Below are positions 25,781-33,725 of a stretch of 64,000 bases of DNA, in pieces (positions within the stretch are counted from its first letter, which is position 1; each line of letters begins with the position of its first letter). This DNA comes from E44-bin89 sp034409565 (GTDB lineage Bacteria > Chloroflexota > Dehalococcoidia > Dehalococcoidales > RBG-16-60-22): NCBI GenBank assembly GCA_034409565.1, contig DAOUMS010000002.1, forward strand, positions 78,436 to 142,435, in the 5' to 3' direction. Position numbers and translations under genes: made by a program. The notes below the pieces were generated by a model. The model made no database searches. It was not told the DNA's origin and was given only the letters and a program-made list of their open reading frames with translations.

Positions 25781-26892
25781 GGCTTGCCCCCTTTCCCCTG
25801 TGGCCACCGGTAGTCCTGGCCGGGCACAAAGGCCAGTGTCCCCGCGACTTGAATTAGCACTCTGCTGTGGAAAACCAGTGGGTCCTCATCAAGGAAGAAT
25901 TCCACACCGTCCCGATCCGCCAAACGAACCTCCAGGCAATTAGAATCCATAATCCGCATTTGTAATGCGTTTTTCGCAAGGCGGTGACGAGAAAACAGCA
26001 GAAAGAGTGGCGCCCATCTTTGCGGATATGAAATAAAGTTCAGTGACAGTGCCGCATCTTCCACGCGAACTCCCGGTTGAAAGGGCAGCGGCTTTAATGG
26101 AAAGTTCATGACCACACCGGCGAGCAGAGGCATAGATTGGACATGTTCTCCCATACGCATTTCCACGACCTCAACAGCATTCGGCCACAAAGTACACCGC
26201 GCGAGCCGGATGAGGAGTGAGAAGCCATACTCTATATTGTTGAGCCTCTCAATGCCAATAAGCCGTGCCGTCAGCCTGCGCAGTACCGGCAGCCGATGAT
26301 GCCAGCGCTCTAGGTCTCCAGGAGAGCGACCGAACTGCCCGAACCCGACCATAGTTGCGGCATAATGGATATCTGTATTATCCACCTCACAGCACATAAC
26401 ACAGCAGCGGGCAGTACGATCCTCATGCAAATTAGCAATGATTCCCTTCAGTGCAACCTCCGGAACGTATGGCACACCGAATTGCTTAGCTACAGGATTT
26501 CCTGAACCCATCCGTAGCGCCGCAATACGAACGCGCTCTCGCCCGGGCAAATGGTCTGGCTCACTTCCAACACAGATACCCTCAATGACTGCCCGCAGTG
26601 TCCCGCTACCACCGCCAGCAATGACTAATGCCGGCGCATCAGATGTTGCCAGAAATGCCTTCGTCTGTTCCCTCGCCTGTGAGTGGTCGTCCACGACCTC
26701 AACTCTGATTTCCACCTTATGGCCAAGGGCTTCATCCAGCACCGAACGGAGACGGTCTACAGTTGCATTCCCGTGACCTGTAGACGATGAACGATTGACG
26801 ACCAATAGAACACGCTCTACTACTTTTATTGAATCTGCCATCATTTCACTATTGTTGAGGTCTGTAAAGCTCTGTTGCGTATACATACTCAT
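25777..26892 (-). CDS. degenerate diacylglycerol kinase-like protein
   Basis: About 371 residues resembling the DagK catalytic fold: VERVLLVVNRSSSTGHGNATV corresponds to the N-terminal strand, and APALVIAGGGSGTLRAVIEG to the nucleotide-binding loop. That loop is normally GGDGT with an essential aspartate; here it reads GGGSGT, so the acidic residue is lost. GSGNPVAKQFGVPYVPEVAL matches the GTGND-A region. Possibly a lipid-binding or regulatory pseudo-kinase. Start uncertain: MM at residues 17-18 is an alternative. ATGA overlap with the fusion gene indicates coupling. Confidence 0.7.
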   Translation of the reverse strand: MSMYTQQSFTDLNNSEMMADSIKVVERVLLVVNRSSSTGHGNATVDRLRSVLDEALGHKVEIRVEVVDDHSQAREQTKAFLATSDAPALVIAGGGSGTLRAVIEGICVGSEPDHLPGRERVRIAALRMGSGNPVAKQFGVPYVPEVALKGIIANLHEDRTARCCVMCCEVDNTDIHYAATMVGFGQFGRSPGDLERWHHRLPVLRRLTARLIGIERLNNIEYGFSLLIRLARCTLWPNAVEVVEMRMGEHVQSMPLLAGVVMNFPLKPLPFQPGVRVEDAALSLNFISYPQRWAPLFLLFSRHRLAKNALQMRIMDSNCLEVRLADRDGVEFFLDEDPLVFHSRVLIQVAGTLAFVPGQDYRWPQGKGGKP

Positions 26893-27128
26893 AATATAGG
26901 CCAGGAGATGCCGATTGAGTATCGGTATGTGTCTGATTTTTACGTAGGACTTTGACTCAGCTTTTTGACAGCATTTGTCCTACAAAGAAAGTGACGGATT
27001 CAAGTGGTAGGCTTGTTAGACTCAATCAGAGAACGGCAGGAGGAAATGCGGAATAGCGACTACTCAGGTTCAATACAAGAGGTCAAGATAAATAGTTGGT
27101 AGCCGATGTGGTTTTATTCTATAGCTTT

Positions 27129-27761
27129 TTAGTGAATCAGTTGATTTTTTATAGCATAATAGGTCAGTTCGGCATTATTCTTCATTTTCATCTTTTCCAA
27201 AATACGTGACCTATAGGTGCTGATAGTTTTTTCGCTAAGAGAAAGCTCGTGCGCAATCTCCATTACTGTTTTCCCGGAGGCAATCATGCGCATCACGTGA
27301 TATTCACGGTCGGAGAGTGTCTCATGTGGTGCTTGCTCACGACCAACCTCCAGCTCAAAGGCCAGTTTTTCGGCAAGAGAAGAACTGATATATTTACCAC
27401 CCCTCGATACCTTTTGTATAGCTACTACCAATTCATCCGGTGCGCTTTCCTTGGTCAAATATCCTGAGGCACCAGCTCTTAAGGCCCGCAAGGCATACTG
27501 CTCCTCCGGGTGAATACTCAACATCAAAACGGGAAGATCCGGTTTTTCAATTCTGAGTTGTTTTAAAACATCCATCCCATCTCTGCCGGGCATGGTGATG
27601 TCAAGGACAACCACATCGTAATCATTCTCCTTTATCATGTTGAGCAATTCCTGCCCGTTGCTCGCTTCGCCAGCTACAGCCATATCCGAGGTTTCGGTGA
27701 CTATCTGCTTCAGCCCTTGGCGAACAATTGCGTGGTCATCAGCAATTAGTATTTTAAGCAT
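27129..27761 (-). CDS. NarL/LuxR-type response regulator
   Basis: 210 residues: a receiver domain with DD (residues 8-9), phosphoacceptor D54 in VVVLDITMPG, the conserved Ser/Thr at LMLSIHP and lysine at YLTKES, then a C-terminal LuxR helix-turn-helix (LSDREYHVMRMIASGKTVMEIAHELSL, KTISTYRSRILEKM). DNA-binding transcription factor. Overlaps the histidine kinase 3' end by 8 bases, so it is the cognate partner. A gap of about 240 bases separates it from the lipid genes it may control. Confidence 0.96.
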   Translation of the reverse strand: MLKILIADDHAIVRQGLKQIVTETSDMAVAGEASNGQELLNMIKENDYDVVVLDITMPGRDGMDVLKQLRIEKPDLPVLMLSIHPEEQYALRALRAGASGYLTKESAPDELVVAIQKVSRGGKYISSSLAEKLAFELEVGREQAPHETLSDREYHVMRMIASGKTVMEIAHELSLSEKTISTYRSRILEKMKMKNNAELTYYAIKNQLIH

Positions 27762-28965
27762 CCTCCTCCTCCTTATTCGCTAGCGGAATAATTACCACTG
27801 CCGTGGTCCCTTTACTTGGGATACCGCTGGTTTTAAACTCGCCTTGCCAAGAGCGGACGCGTTCTCTTATTCCGAGTAGGCCAAATGATCTTGGATTAGA
27901 GATTTGTTCATTGGTGATTCCTCTGCCGTTATCCTTGAGTGTTAACACTATCTTGTCAGCTTCTTCTATCAGGCTTGCCTTGACCTTGGTGGCATCGGCA
28001 TGGCGCGCAACATTCGTCAGCAGCTCCTGAAAAATTCGGAAAAGTACTGTAGAACGGTCGCTATCTAAGACGATATCGTCAGGTTTTATGCTTATCTCGA
28101 TGCGTATTCCGGTCAATTTTTGAAATTCACCGACTTGCCATTCCATAGCAGCTACTAGGCCAAAATCGTCTAATAGGCTTGGCCTCAATTCTGCTGAAAT
28201 GCTCTTTACTTTTTGGATGGTCATGTCAACGAGTTTAGACATTGACCTTGTCTTCTCCAACGATGATTCCTGGTCTGGAGGAAATTCTTTTGCCAGCCGG
28301 GACAGGTCAATTTTCAGAGCTGTTAGCAACTGCCCCAGCTCGTCGTGAATATCACGGGCCAGGTTAGTTCTTTCTTCTTCCCTTACCGATTGTAGATGGT
28401 CTGAAAGGCTGCGCAACTGTTGACGAGAAGCCCTTAATTGCTCCTCGGTATGTTTACGTTCGGTAATGTCTCTCACTAATACAAGGTCGGCAGGTCTTCC
28501 TTCATATGAGATTATGCTTGCATTAATCTCAACATTAATGGCACTACCATCTTTTCGTTTGAGTACTGTCTCGTAGATTGGCTCAACATTTTCACCTGAC
28601 AAGCGCTGATTGTAACGGTCAATCACTATATGACGTTCTGCAGGATGAAGGTAATCAGTAAACGGAGTGCCAGTACTTTCTTGAACAGTGTAGCCACCCA
28701 TTTCCGCCAGACGCGGGTTGAGGTATTTCATTATGCCGTCTTGAATAATGACGATGCCATCATTAGCCCGTTCTACCAGATTGCGGTATTTTTCTTCACT
28801 CTCATGTAACGCTCTCTCAGCCTTTCTGTGCTCTATGAGTTCTAGCTTCAAATGTTTTTTTACCTGTCTGTGCTCGACCTTTATTTTTAAAAGGTTGGCG
28901 ATACGGAGACGTAGCTTTTCTAGCTCCTGGGTAAGTTGCCCTTTTGTTCTATTAATGCGACTCAT
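27754..28965 (-). CDS. PAS-domain histidine kinase (HisKA_3 type)
   Basis: 403 residues, no membrane segment, so probably a cytoplasmic sensor. An N-terminal coiled coil (residues 1-60) is followed by a PAS domain with its PAC motif (about 60-170; DGIVIIQDGIMKYLNPRLAEMGG, ETVLKRKDGS), the phosphoacceptor H-box DIHDELGQLLTALKIDLSRL and a HATPase domain (FRIFQELLTNVARHADA N-box, LKDNGRGI, GLLGIRERV). Pairs with the overlapping NarL-type regulator. The PAS cofactor cannot be predicted. GAGG lies 9 bases upstream of the ATG. Confidence 0.95.
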   Translation of the reverse strand: MSRINRTKGQLTQELEKLRLRIANLLKIKVEHRQVKKHLKLELIEHRKAERALHESEEKYRNLVERANDGIVIIQDGIMKYLNPRLAEMGGYTVQESTGTPFTDYLHPAERHIVIDRYNQRLSGENVEPIYETVLKRKDGSAINVEINASIISYEGRPADLVLVRDITERKHTEEQLRASRQQLRSLSDHLQSVREEERTNLARDIHDELGQLLTALKIDLSRLAKEFPPDQESSLEKTRSMSKLVDMTIQKVKSISAELRPSLLDDFGLVAAMEWQVGEFQKLTGIRIEISIKPDDIVLDSDRSTVLFRIFQELLTNVARHADATKVKASLIEEADKIVLTLKDNGRGITNEQISNPRSFGLLGIRERVRSWQGEFKTSGIPSKGTTAVVIIPLANKEEEDA

Positions 28966-29290
28966 TGGTAATCGCCTCGGGAAAGGTGCTTCATACTTGA
29001 TTATTATAAATTATAGCATGCTCCTCTAGCCTTTGGTCAGAATGATACGTTATATACTGGAAGACACTTAAGTAGTGCAACCGCAGTCAATAAGATAATC
29101 GTGTTAGCTTCCTCTGATTTTACAAAATTGGGAAATTGTTAATGAGCTATTACCCGTTGAGAACGATTACCCAGTTCATTTACTAGACCGTGCAGGTCTC
29201 GAACTGTAACTACTAAAATTAAAGATACATATTTTGCGGATGTTGAATTTACTTGATTATAGAGTTATCCTGTTTAGCAAATAAAAAAGT
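28966..29290. other. 325-bp gap without a recognisable gene
   Basis: AT-rich, with stops in all frames at short intervals. It must contain the promoter of the histidine kinase operon near its left side and the internal junction of the island on its right. I see no conserved RNA, repeat or recombination gene remnant in it. Confidence 0.5.
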
Positions 29291-29420
29291 TAAGCAGTTT
29301 GTTAAGCAAAGTGCCGAGTATACTGAGTAGCTGAAAGGAGAGCCATAAAAAATGAGGAAAATTAGCCTCAAAAATGGTGAGCCGCGGAGGACTCGAACCT
29401 CCAACCGGCTGATTAAGAGT
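29291..29420. repeat. right copy of 130-bp direct repeat (island end, att-like)
   Basis: Matches 18602-18730 with one extra base. It covers the region 3' of tRNA-Lys and the tRNA itself up to the anticodon loop; the tRNA 5' half continues intact to 29450. Confidence 0.92.
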
Positions 29421-29450
29421 CAGCTGCTCTGCCAGTTGAGCTAGCGGCCC
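29375..29450 (-). tRNA. tRNA-Lys (anticodon CTT)
   Basis: Full cloverleaf on the minus strand: acceptor GGGCCGC with GCGGCTC (one G-T pair), D-arm TAGCTCAACTGGCAGAGCA, anticodon stem GCTGA/TCAGC with loop CTCTTAA, T-arm GGAGG-TTCGAGT-CCTCC, discriminator A and an encoded CCA. Its 3' half is duplicated 10.6 kb away, marking an integration site. Confidence 0.97.
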
Positions 29451-29537
29451 ATGCGTCCATCAGACAAGCTTTATTTTAACATTCTGTTAGCTTCAGAGGC
29501 AAGCAAACCCCTGAGGCCGTTAAGGGTGATAGCTATG

Positions 29538-29867
29538 TTACTTCTCCCAGGTCTTAATCTCCTCGTACTGCACGCGCCACTTTATCTCCCACCCGCCTTT
29601 TGCCCAGGTCTCGTTCATCTCCGCTCTCGCCTCAGCCAGTTCCTTGCTTCCTGAATATGCCTGGTATTCGGCCGGGCTGCCAAATTCATAGACGCAGATA
29701 TAGGTCGGGAACTCGTCAGTTTTATTCAACATCTTGTACCTGGTTACCTTCTTCATCCCTTTGTACCTGAAAAGCAGCGGGATGTGTACTTCGTTGTACC
29801 ATTTGTTGAATTTTTCTTCGACCTCCGGCGTGCTTTCGGTGGCGACAATGTTGATTACTTTGGCCAT
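29538..29867 (-). CDS. small EthD/dimeric alpha-beta barrel-like protein
   Basis: 109 residues. VINIVATESTPEVEEKFNKWYNEVHIPLL and ICVYEFGSPAEYQAY are typical of the EthD/DUF4286 group of dimeric ferredoxin-like-fold proteins, which bind or modify small hydrophobic molecules. Function unknown. GGAGG sits 8 bases before the ATG at 29867. A 27-base gap separates it from the upstream permease gene. Confidence 0.7.
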   Translation of the reverse strand: MAKVINIVATESTPEVEEKFNKWYNEVHIPLLFRYKGMKKVTRYKMLNKTDEFPTYICVYEFGSPAEYQAYSGSKELAEARAEMNETWAKGGWEIKWRVQYEEIKTWEK

Positions 29868-29894
29868 GATGAAGTCCTCCTTCAATGTTTTTGC

Positions 29895-30395
29895 TTAAAC
29901 GACATTAACGCCAGAAAATAGTTTGTTGGCAATAAGACCGGCAATCGGTGGGAAGAAGAAGACGCAGGCCAGCCGAATCAGGGCGAATTTCCAGCCCAGT
30001 AGGCCTACTTCCATGGGCATTCGACTGACAGCTAATAGTGACCACGCGGTGATAAGTGCCACCATCGTGCCGATACTTGCCCCGGTGCGCAGCAGGCCGG
30101 CAACGATGGGCATACTGACATAGGGCCCACCGGGCATAAAGCCGCCGATGGCGGAACCGATGAGCAGGCCACGGAAGCCGGATTCAGCACCAACCCAGTT
30201 TGATATTATTTCCTGCGGGATTAGAATTTGAATCATGCCCCCGACGATAAAGGCAAAGATGAGCAGGGGAATAATCTGCAGCAGCAGGTTTCCCGCTGAT
30301 TTTAAACCGACGATGTGTTCTCCACCCCCGCGCTGATAACCGATATAGAGAAGGACTACGGCAATCACCCCCATAATGAGCGTTGGGATAAGCAT
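29895..30395 (-). CDS. half-size permease (YraQ/DUF318-like)
   Basis: 166 residues with about five hydrophobic helices; GFMPGGPYVSMPIVAGLLRTGAS in the middle is characteristic of the predicted permease family of ArsP/YraQ type, which is usually about 300 residues. This single-domain form may dimerise. Start at 30395, where AAGGAGG lies 9 bases upstream. Substrate unknown. Confidence 0.7.
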   Translation of the reverse strand: MLIPTLIMGVIAVVLLYIGYQRGGGEHIVGLKSAGNLLLQIIPLLIFAFIVGGMIQILIPQEIISNWVGAESGFRGLLIGSAIGGFMPGGPYVSMPIVAGLLRTGASIGTMVALITAWSLLAVSRMPMEVGLLGWKFALIRLACVFFFPPIAGLIANKLFSGVNVV

Positions 30396-30520
30396 TGTCG
30401 GGAGCCTCCTTCTTTGTCTAATTACGTTGCGGCGTTCATTCACCATAAATGCTCCAGATGGCATGAAATGGTAACTAACAGTATAGCTAGGAAATGGATG
30501 ATTTGGCAAACGGCGGGTAG

Positions 30521-30763
30521 CTAGCCCGTATCCTGTCTTCCAGGGAACTGCCGGTTGAACTTGTCCTGAAGGGCCTTGATTTCCTGCTGCTTTTGAAACT
30601 CCTCTTCGCTGAGGGGTTCGCAGGAGGTGAGTCTGTCTTTATTGAGGGTGATAGTGAAGAGTGCGCGGCATTTCCAGCACTTGTACGGGCCCTCATAGTG
30701 TGACTCAACCAGCGAGATGCTGCCCTCGGTCTGGCAGGCAGGGCATTTGATTTTGACTATCAT
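30521..30763 (-). CDS. small zinc-ribbon protein
   Basis: 80 residues. CPACQTEG (residues 8-11) and CWKCRALF (about 29-32) form a CxxC...CxxC zinc ribbon; the C-terminal half is charged and likely helical. It lies 32 bases downstream of a Trm9-like methyltransferase on the same strand. Trm9 in yeast needs the zinc protein Trm112, so a partner role is conceivable, but sequence similarity to Trm112 is not evident. Confidence 0.65.
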   Translation of the reverse strand: MIVKIKCPACQTEGSISLVESHYEGPYKCWKCRALFTITLNKDRLTSCEPLSEEEFQKQQEIKALQDKFNRQFPGRQDTG

Positions 30764-30795
30764 GGTTAATATCTTACAACTTTTTGGCTGATTGG

Positions 30796-31446
30796 TTAAA
30801 GCTTTTTCAGCAGTAGGCAGATATTTCGGGAAAAATATTTTATCGGAAATCGGTAGCTGCCTTCGGGAAAGGACTTGATTGCGGCAAAGCCGGTCTCTTT
30901 GGCCAGCTTTTCCAGTTCAAAATAGGTGAACAGGTAGTAATAGCGGTAAAGGGTCTTCTCTCTGGTACGCCACGGCACGGCAATCTCCCTGCCTTTAAAC
31001 CAGAATTTAGGCTGCCAGCGGTTCCAGACGGTGATGAAGGCTTCACCACCGGGTTTCAGCACGCGTTTGAGCTCCCGCAGCGCTGCCAGCTTGCCTGTTT
31101 TACCCCTGATATGGTGATAGGTGGCCACTGCAATGGCAAAGTCAAACGTGTTATCCCGGTAGGGCAGGGAACGGACGTCGGCAAGAGCGAGGTTTACCTT
31201 GAAGTCGTACTTTTGCGCGTATTTCTGGGCAAAACCGAGCATCTCCGTGGATAAGTCCACGCCGTACAGTTCAAATTTTGATTTGAAGGGCAGGAAGTCA
31301 GGACCGTGGGCACAGCCGAGATTGAGCAGCCGGCCTTCGCCCCAACGCGTCGCCAGGGCCTCCAGTTCCCGCCTGAAGATTGACCGGTGCCGGAAGTTAT
31401 ACCAGCTCGGCGCAATCTGGTCAAATACGTCCTTGATTGTTGCCAT
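30796..31446 (-). CDS. Trm9-like SAM-dependent methyltransferase
   Basis: 216 residues. VFDQIAPSWYNFR resembles the VYNEIAPHF start of yeast Trm9; LLNLGCAHGPD is SAM motif I, YGVDLSTEML motif II, and FDFAIAVATYHHI plus RELKRVLKPGGEAFITVWN follow the Trm9/ALKBH8 pattern. The distinctive tail IAVPW...RYYYLFTYFELEKLAKETGF also parallels Trm9. Trm9 methylates the carboxymethyl group of cm5U34 in tRNA, the product of the Elp3 pathway, and an Elp3 gene begins 49 bases away in the opposite direction. The match is by eye; a generic methyltransferase cannot be excluded. Confidence 0.75.
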   Translation of the reverse strand: MATIKDVFDQIAPSWYNFRHRSIFRRELEALATRWGEGRLLNLGCAHGPDFLPFKSKFELYGVDLSTEMLGFAQKYAQKYDFKVNLALADVRSLPYRDNTFDFAIAVATYHHIRGKTGKLAALRELKRVLKPGGEAFITVWNRWQPKFWFKGREIAVPWRTREKTLYRYYYLFTYFELEKLAKETGFAAIKSFPEGSYRFPIKYFSRNICLLLKKL

Positions 31447-31495
31447 CAGTGCAATCTGATAAACTGAAATTGTACTCTATTATAGCAGGGCAGGG

Positions 31496-32887
31496 ATGAA
31501 AAAACTCGCTAGGACAATATCCGGGGTGACGCCGGTGGCGGCGATGACCCGGCCCATAAAGTGCCCGGGACAGTGCTTCTACTGCCCGACTTTTGCTAAC
31601 ACCCCGCGCAGCTATACGCCGGCATCGCCGGCCGTCTTCCGCGCCCGGCAGTACGATTACGACCCCCGCCAGCAGGTGGCGGTGAGGTTGAGGGTGCTGG
31701 GGGAGATGGGCCACCCCACCGACAAGGTGGAGCTGATTATCATGGGTGGGACCTTTCTGGCACAGCCGCTGGACTATCAGTACGAGTTCATCAAAGGCTG
31801 CTATGATGCCCTGAATGAGCGTGAGTCGGCCACGCTGGCAGAGGCGAAGCGCTGGAATGAGACGGCCAGTCACCGCTGTACCGGACTGTGTATCGAGACC
31901 AGGCCCGACTGGTGCCGACAGGAGGACATCGAGCGCATGCTCGAGTTCGGTACCACACGGGTGGAGCTTGGTGTACAGACTCTGGATGACGATATTTACC
32001 GTCTGGTGCGGCGGGGGCACAGCGTGGCGGACGTGATTTGCGCCACCTCGCGGCTCAAGGAGCACGGCTTCAAGGTGTACTATCACTGGATGCCCGGACT
32101 GCCCGGCTCAAGCCCGGAGCAAGACCTGGCGCTGTCCAGAAAGCTGTTCGATGATGCCAGCTTCCGTCCGGACGGGCTGAAGCTGTACCCGACCATGGTC
32201 ATTGAGGGGACCGAGCTGGAAAAGTGGCGTCAGGCAGGGAAATACCAACCCTATGATTTCGATGTCATGGTTGACCTGCTCGCGGCGATAAAGGCGCTCG
32301 TGCCCAAATACGTCCGGATTTCGCGGGTGCTGCGCGATATACCGCCGCAGTTCATTACTGGCGGCCCCAGGGACTCTCTGCGCGGCCTGCTCAGAGAGCG
32401 GCTACAGGCGCGGGGACTGGAATGCAAGTGCATCCGCTGCCGTGAATACGGGCACCGGGCGAGGGATGGCTGGGAGATAGAGGGACCTCACTTGGAACGG
32501 CTGGACTACCAGGCATCCGGTGGCCGGGAAATATTCCTTGCCTGCGAAGATGAGATGGAAACGCTTTTCGGCCTGCTGCGACTGCGGCTCCAGGATAAGC
32601 CGGTGCCGGTTCTGGGACAGGAGCCGGAAGGGACTCTGGCCATAATCAGGGAGTTGCACACTTTCGGCCCCGAGGTTCCGCTGGCCGAGCAAAGGCTGGA
32701 CGCTGCGCAGCATAAAGGCATCGGCCGGACGCTTCTCCATGAGGCGGAGCGCATCGCGGCCGATGAGTTTCAGGCAAAGCAGGTTCTGGTGTTGAGCGGG
32801 GTCGGTGCCCGCGAGTACTACCGCACCGAGTCGGGCTATCGTAATCAGGGCGAGTATATGGTCAAGGAACTAACGCCGGCGCATTAG
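31496..32887 (+). CDS. elp3: Elp3-type tRNA uridine(34) acetyltransferase/radical SAM enzyme
   Basis: 463 residues. Radical SAM N-terminal domain with C23-x3-C27-x2-C30 (CPGQCFYCP), DKVELIIMGGTFLAQP, ETRPDWC, TRVELGVQTLDDD and HWMPGLPGS; then a zinc-type segment CKCIRCRE and a GNAT acetyltransferase domain (ELHTFGPEVPL, KGIGRTLLHEAERIA, VLSGVGAREYYR). Elp3 makes cm5U at the tRNA wobble position from acetyl-CoA and SAM; the Dehalococcoides mccartyi enzyme is a known stand-alone model. The cluster motif is shorter than the eukaryotic one. Convergent with the next gene, overlapping by 4 bases. Confidence 0.93.
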   Translation: MKKLARTISGVTPVAAMTRPIKCPGQCFYCPTFANTPRSYTPASPAVFRARQYDYDPRQQVAVRLRVLGEMGHPTDKVELIIMGGTFLAQPLDYQYEFIKGCYDALNERESATLAEAKRWNETASHRCTGLCIETRPDWCRQEDIERMLEFGTTRVELGVQTLDDDIYRLVRRGHSVADVICATSRLKEHGFKVYYHWMPGLPGSSPEQDLALSRKLFDDASFRPDGLKLYPTMVIEGTELEKWRQAGKYQPYDFDVMVDLLAAIKALVPKYVRISRVLRDIPPQFITGGPRDSLRGLLRERLQARGLECKCIRCREYGHRARDGWEIEGPHLERLDYQASGGREIFLACEDEMETLFGLLRLRLQDKPVPVLGQEPEGTLAIIRELHTFGPEVPLAEQRLDAAQHKGIGRTLLHEAERIAADEFQAKQVLVLSGVGAREYYRTESGYRNQGEYMVKELTPAH

Positions 32888-33264
32888 GGGCGTCTTCTTT
32901 TTCTCTCCAGTTGTCTCAGTCTGGCATCGCCGATGCCGAAATGGTGGGCGATTTCATGCTTTACCACCCGCTGTACTTCGCGCCGAATTTCGGCATCGCT
33001 GCGGCAGACGGCCTCAATAGGCTCCTGGAAGATGGTGATTTTGTCCGGCGGCACCATGCCGTAGGAGCGGCTTCGCCTGGTCAGAGGCACGCCCTCATAT
33101 AACCCCAGCAGCATCTGGCCGCGTTTCAGTCTGGCGTCAGCCAGCTGGTGGGACGTCGGCTCGTCCTGCACCACGACGTCGATATTATCCATGCGCTCTT
33201 GGAACTCGTTAGGCAGGTCGGCCACGGCCCTGGCTACCAGCCATTCGAACCTCTCTCTGTCCAT
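32884..33264 (-). CDS. zincin-like metallopeptidase family protein
   Basis: 126 residues with VVKHEIAHHFGIGDARL near the C-terminus: HExxH at residues 103-107 followed by FGIxD, the signature of the small bacterial metallopeptidase family PF06262 (Zincin_1). Conserved TIFQEPIE and the preceding PP are typical. Biological substrate unknown. The 3' end overlaps elp3 by 4 bases on the opposite strand. Confidence 0.88.
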   Translation of the reverse strand: MDRERFEWLVARAVADLPNEFQERMDNIDVVVQDEPTSHQLADARLKRGQMLLGLYEGVPLTRRSRSYGMVPPDKITIFQEPIEAVCRSDAEIRREVQRVVKHEIAHHFGIGDARLRQLERKRRRP

Positions 33265-33267
33265 GGT

Positions 33268-33684
33268 TTATCCTCTCCGGTGTTCCTTTTTCCAGAGCCA
33301 CCAGACAAACCAGATAAGTATACCGTAAGCATTGAGCGCGGCGAAGAGGTAAAGCAGGGCGATGACCAGGCTCCAGGGTAGCTCGGACTGTGGTGATGGC
33401 AGAAAGCGCGTGAAATGAATAATGCCGCCGATCAAGGCACCGGTGGCCATCACTGCGAGGCTGACCCAGACCGGGAGATTGGTAAGCATTTTCCGGTTTG
33501 GTTTAAGGACCAGATAAAGAATAAGGGCGTACAGACCGAGAACTGCCAGAATGACCAGAGCCGACATGACCAGGCCGCTGGTGGAAAAGTTAACCGCCAG
33601 TTCCCAGCCGATGCGGATAATAATGGCCGCGAAAACAGCTGTTATGGTTACCAGAGACCATATCCTGAGCGATAGATGTTTCAT
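33268..33684 (-). CDS. four-helix membrane protein, unknown
   Basis: 138 residues with four hydrophobic segments (roughly 5-30, 36-60, 70-92, 102-128), ending in basic KKEHRRG. No recognised family. The metallopeptidase start codon lies 3 bases after its stop, so the pair is probably one transcript. Confidence 0.65.
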   Translation of the reverse strand: MKHLSLRIWSLVTITAVFAAIIIRIGWELAVNFSTSGLVMSALVILAVLGLYALILYLVLKPNRKMLTNLPVWVSLAVMATGALIGGIIHFTRFLPSPQSELPWSLVIALLYLFAALNAYGILIWFVWWLWKKEHRRG

Positions 33685-33725
33685 TTTTGCCGGTACACAG
33701 CATTTGCCGGATGGGAATCACTCAA

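Larger units (their letters stand above)
18602..29450. mobile_element. putative tRNA-Lys genomic island, about 10.6 kb, no integrase
   Basis: The DNA between the two repeat copies holds eight same-strand genes: a membrane endonuclease/exonuclease/phosphatase protein, a lipid kinase, a small membrane protein, a glycerol-3-phosphate dehydrogenase, a kinase-methyltransferase fusion, a degenerate lipid kinase, a response regulator and a histidine kinase. An intact tRNA-Lys stands at the right end and its 3' half at the left. No recombinase is present inside, so the element is either decayed or mobilised in trans. The boundaries are well supported; the mechanism is inferred. Confidence 0.75.

Noticed and set aside
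25777..26892. Frameshift as the cause of the altered GGDGT loop
   Set aside because: Family-like sequence continues in frame on both sides, so substitution fits better than a sequencing frameshift.
31421..32086. Minus-strand frame of about 220 codons over elp3
   Set aside because: It is antisense to the radical SAM domain and has no family similarity.
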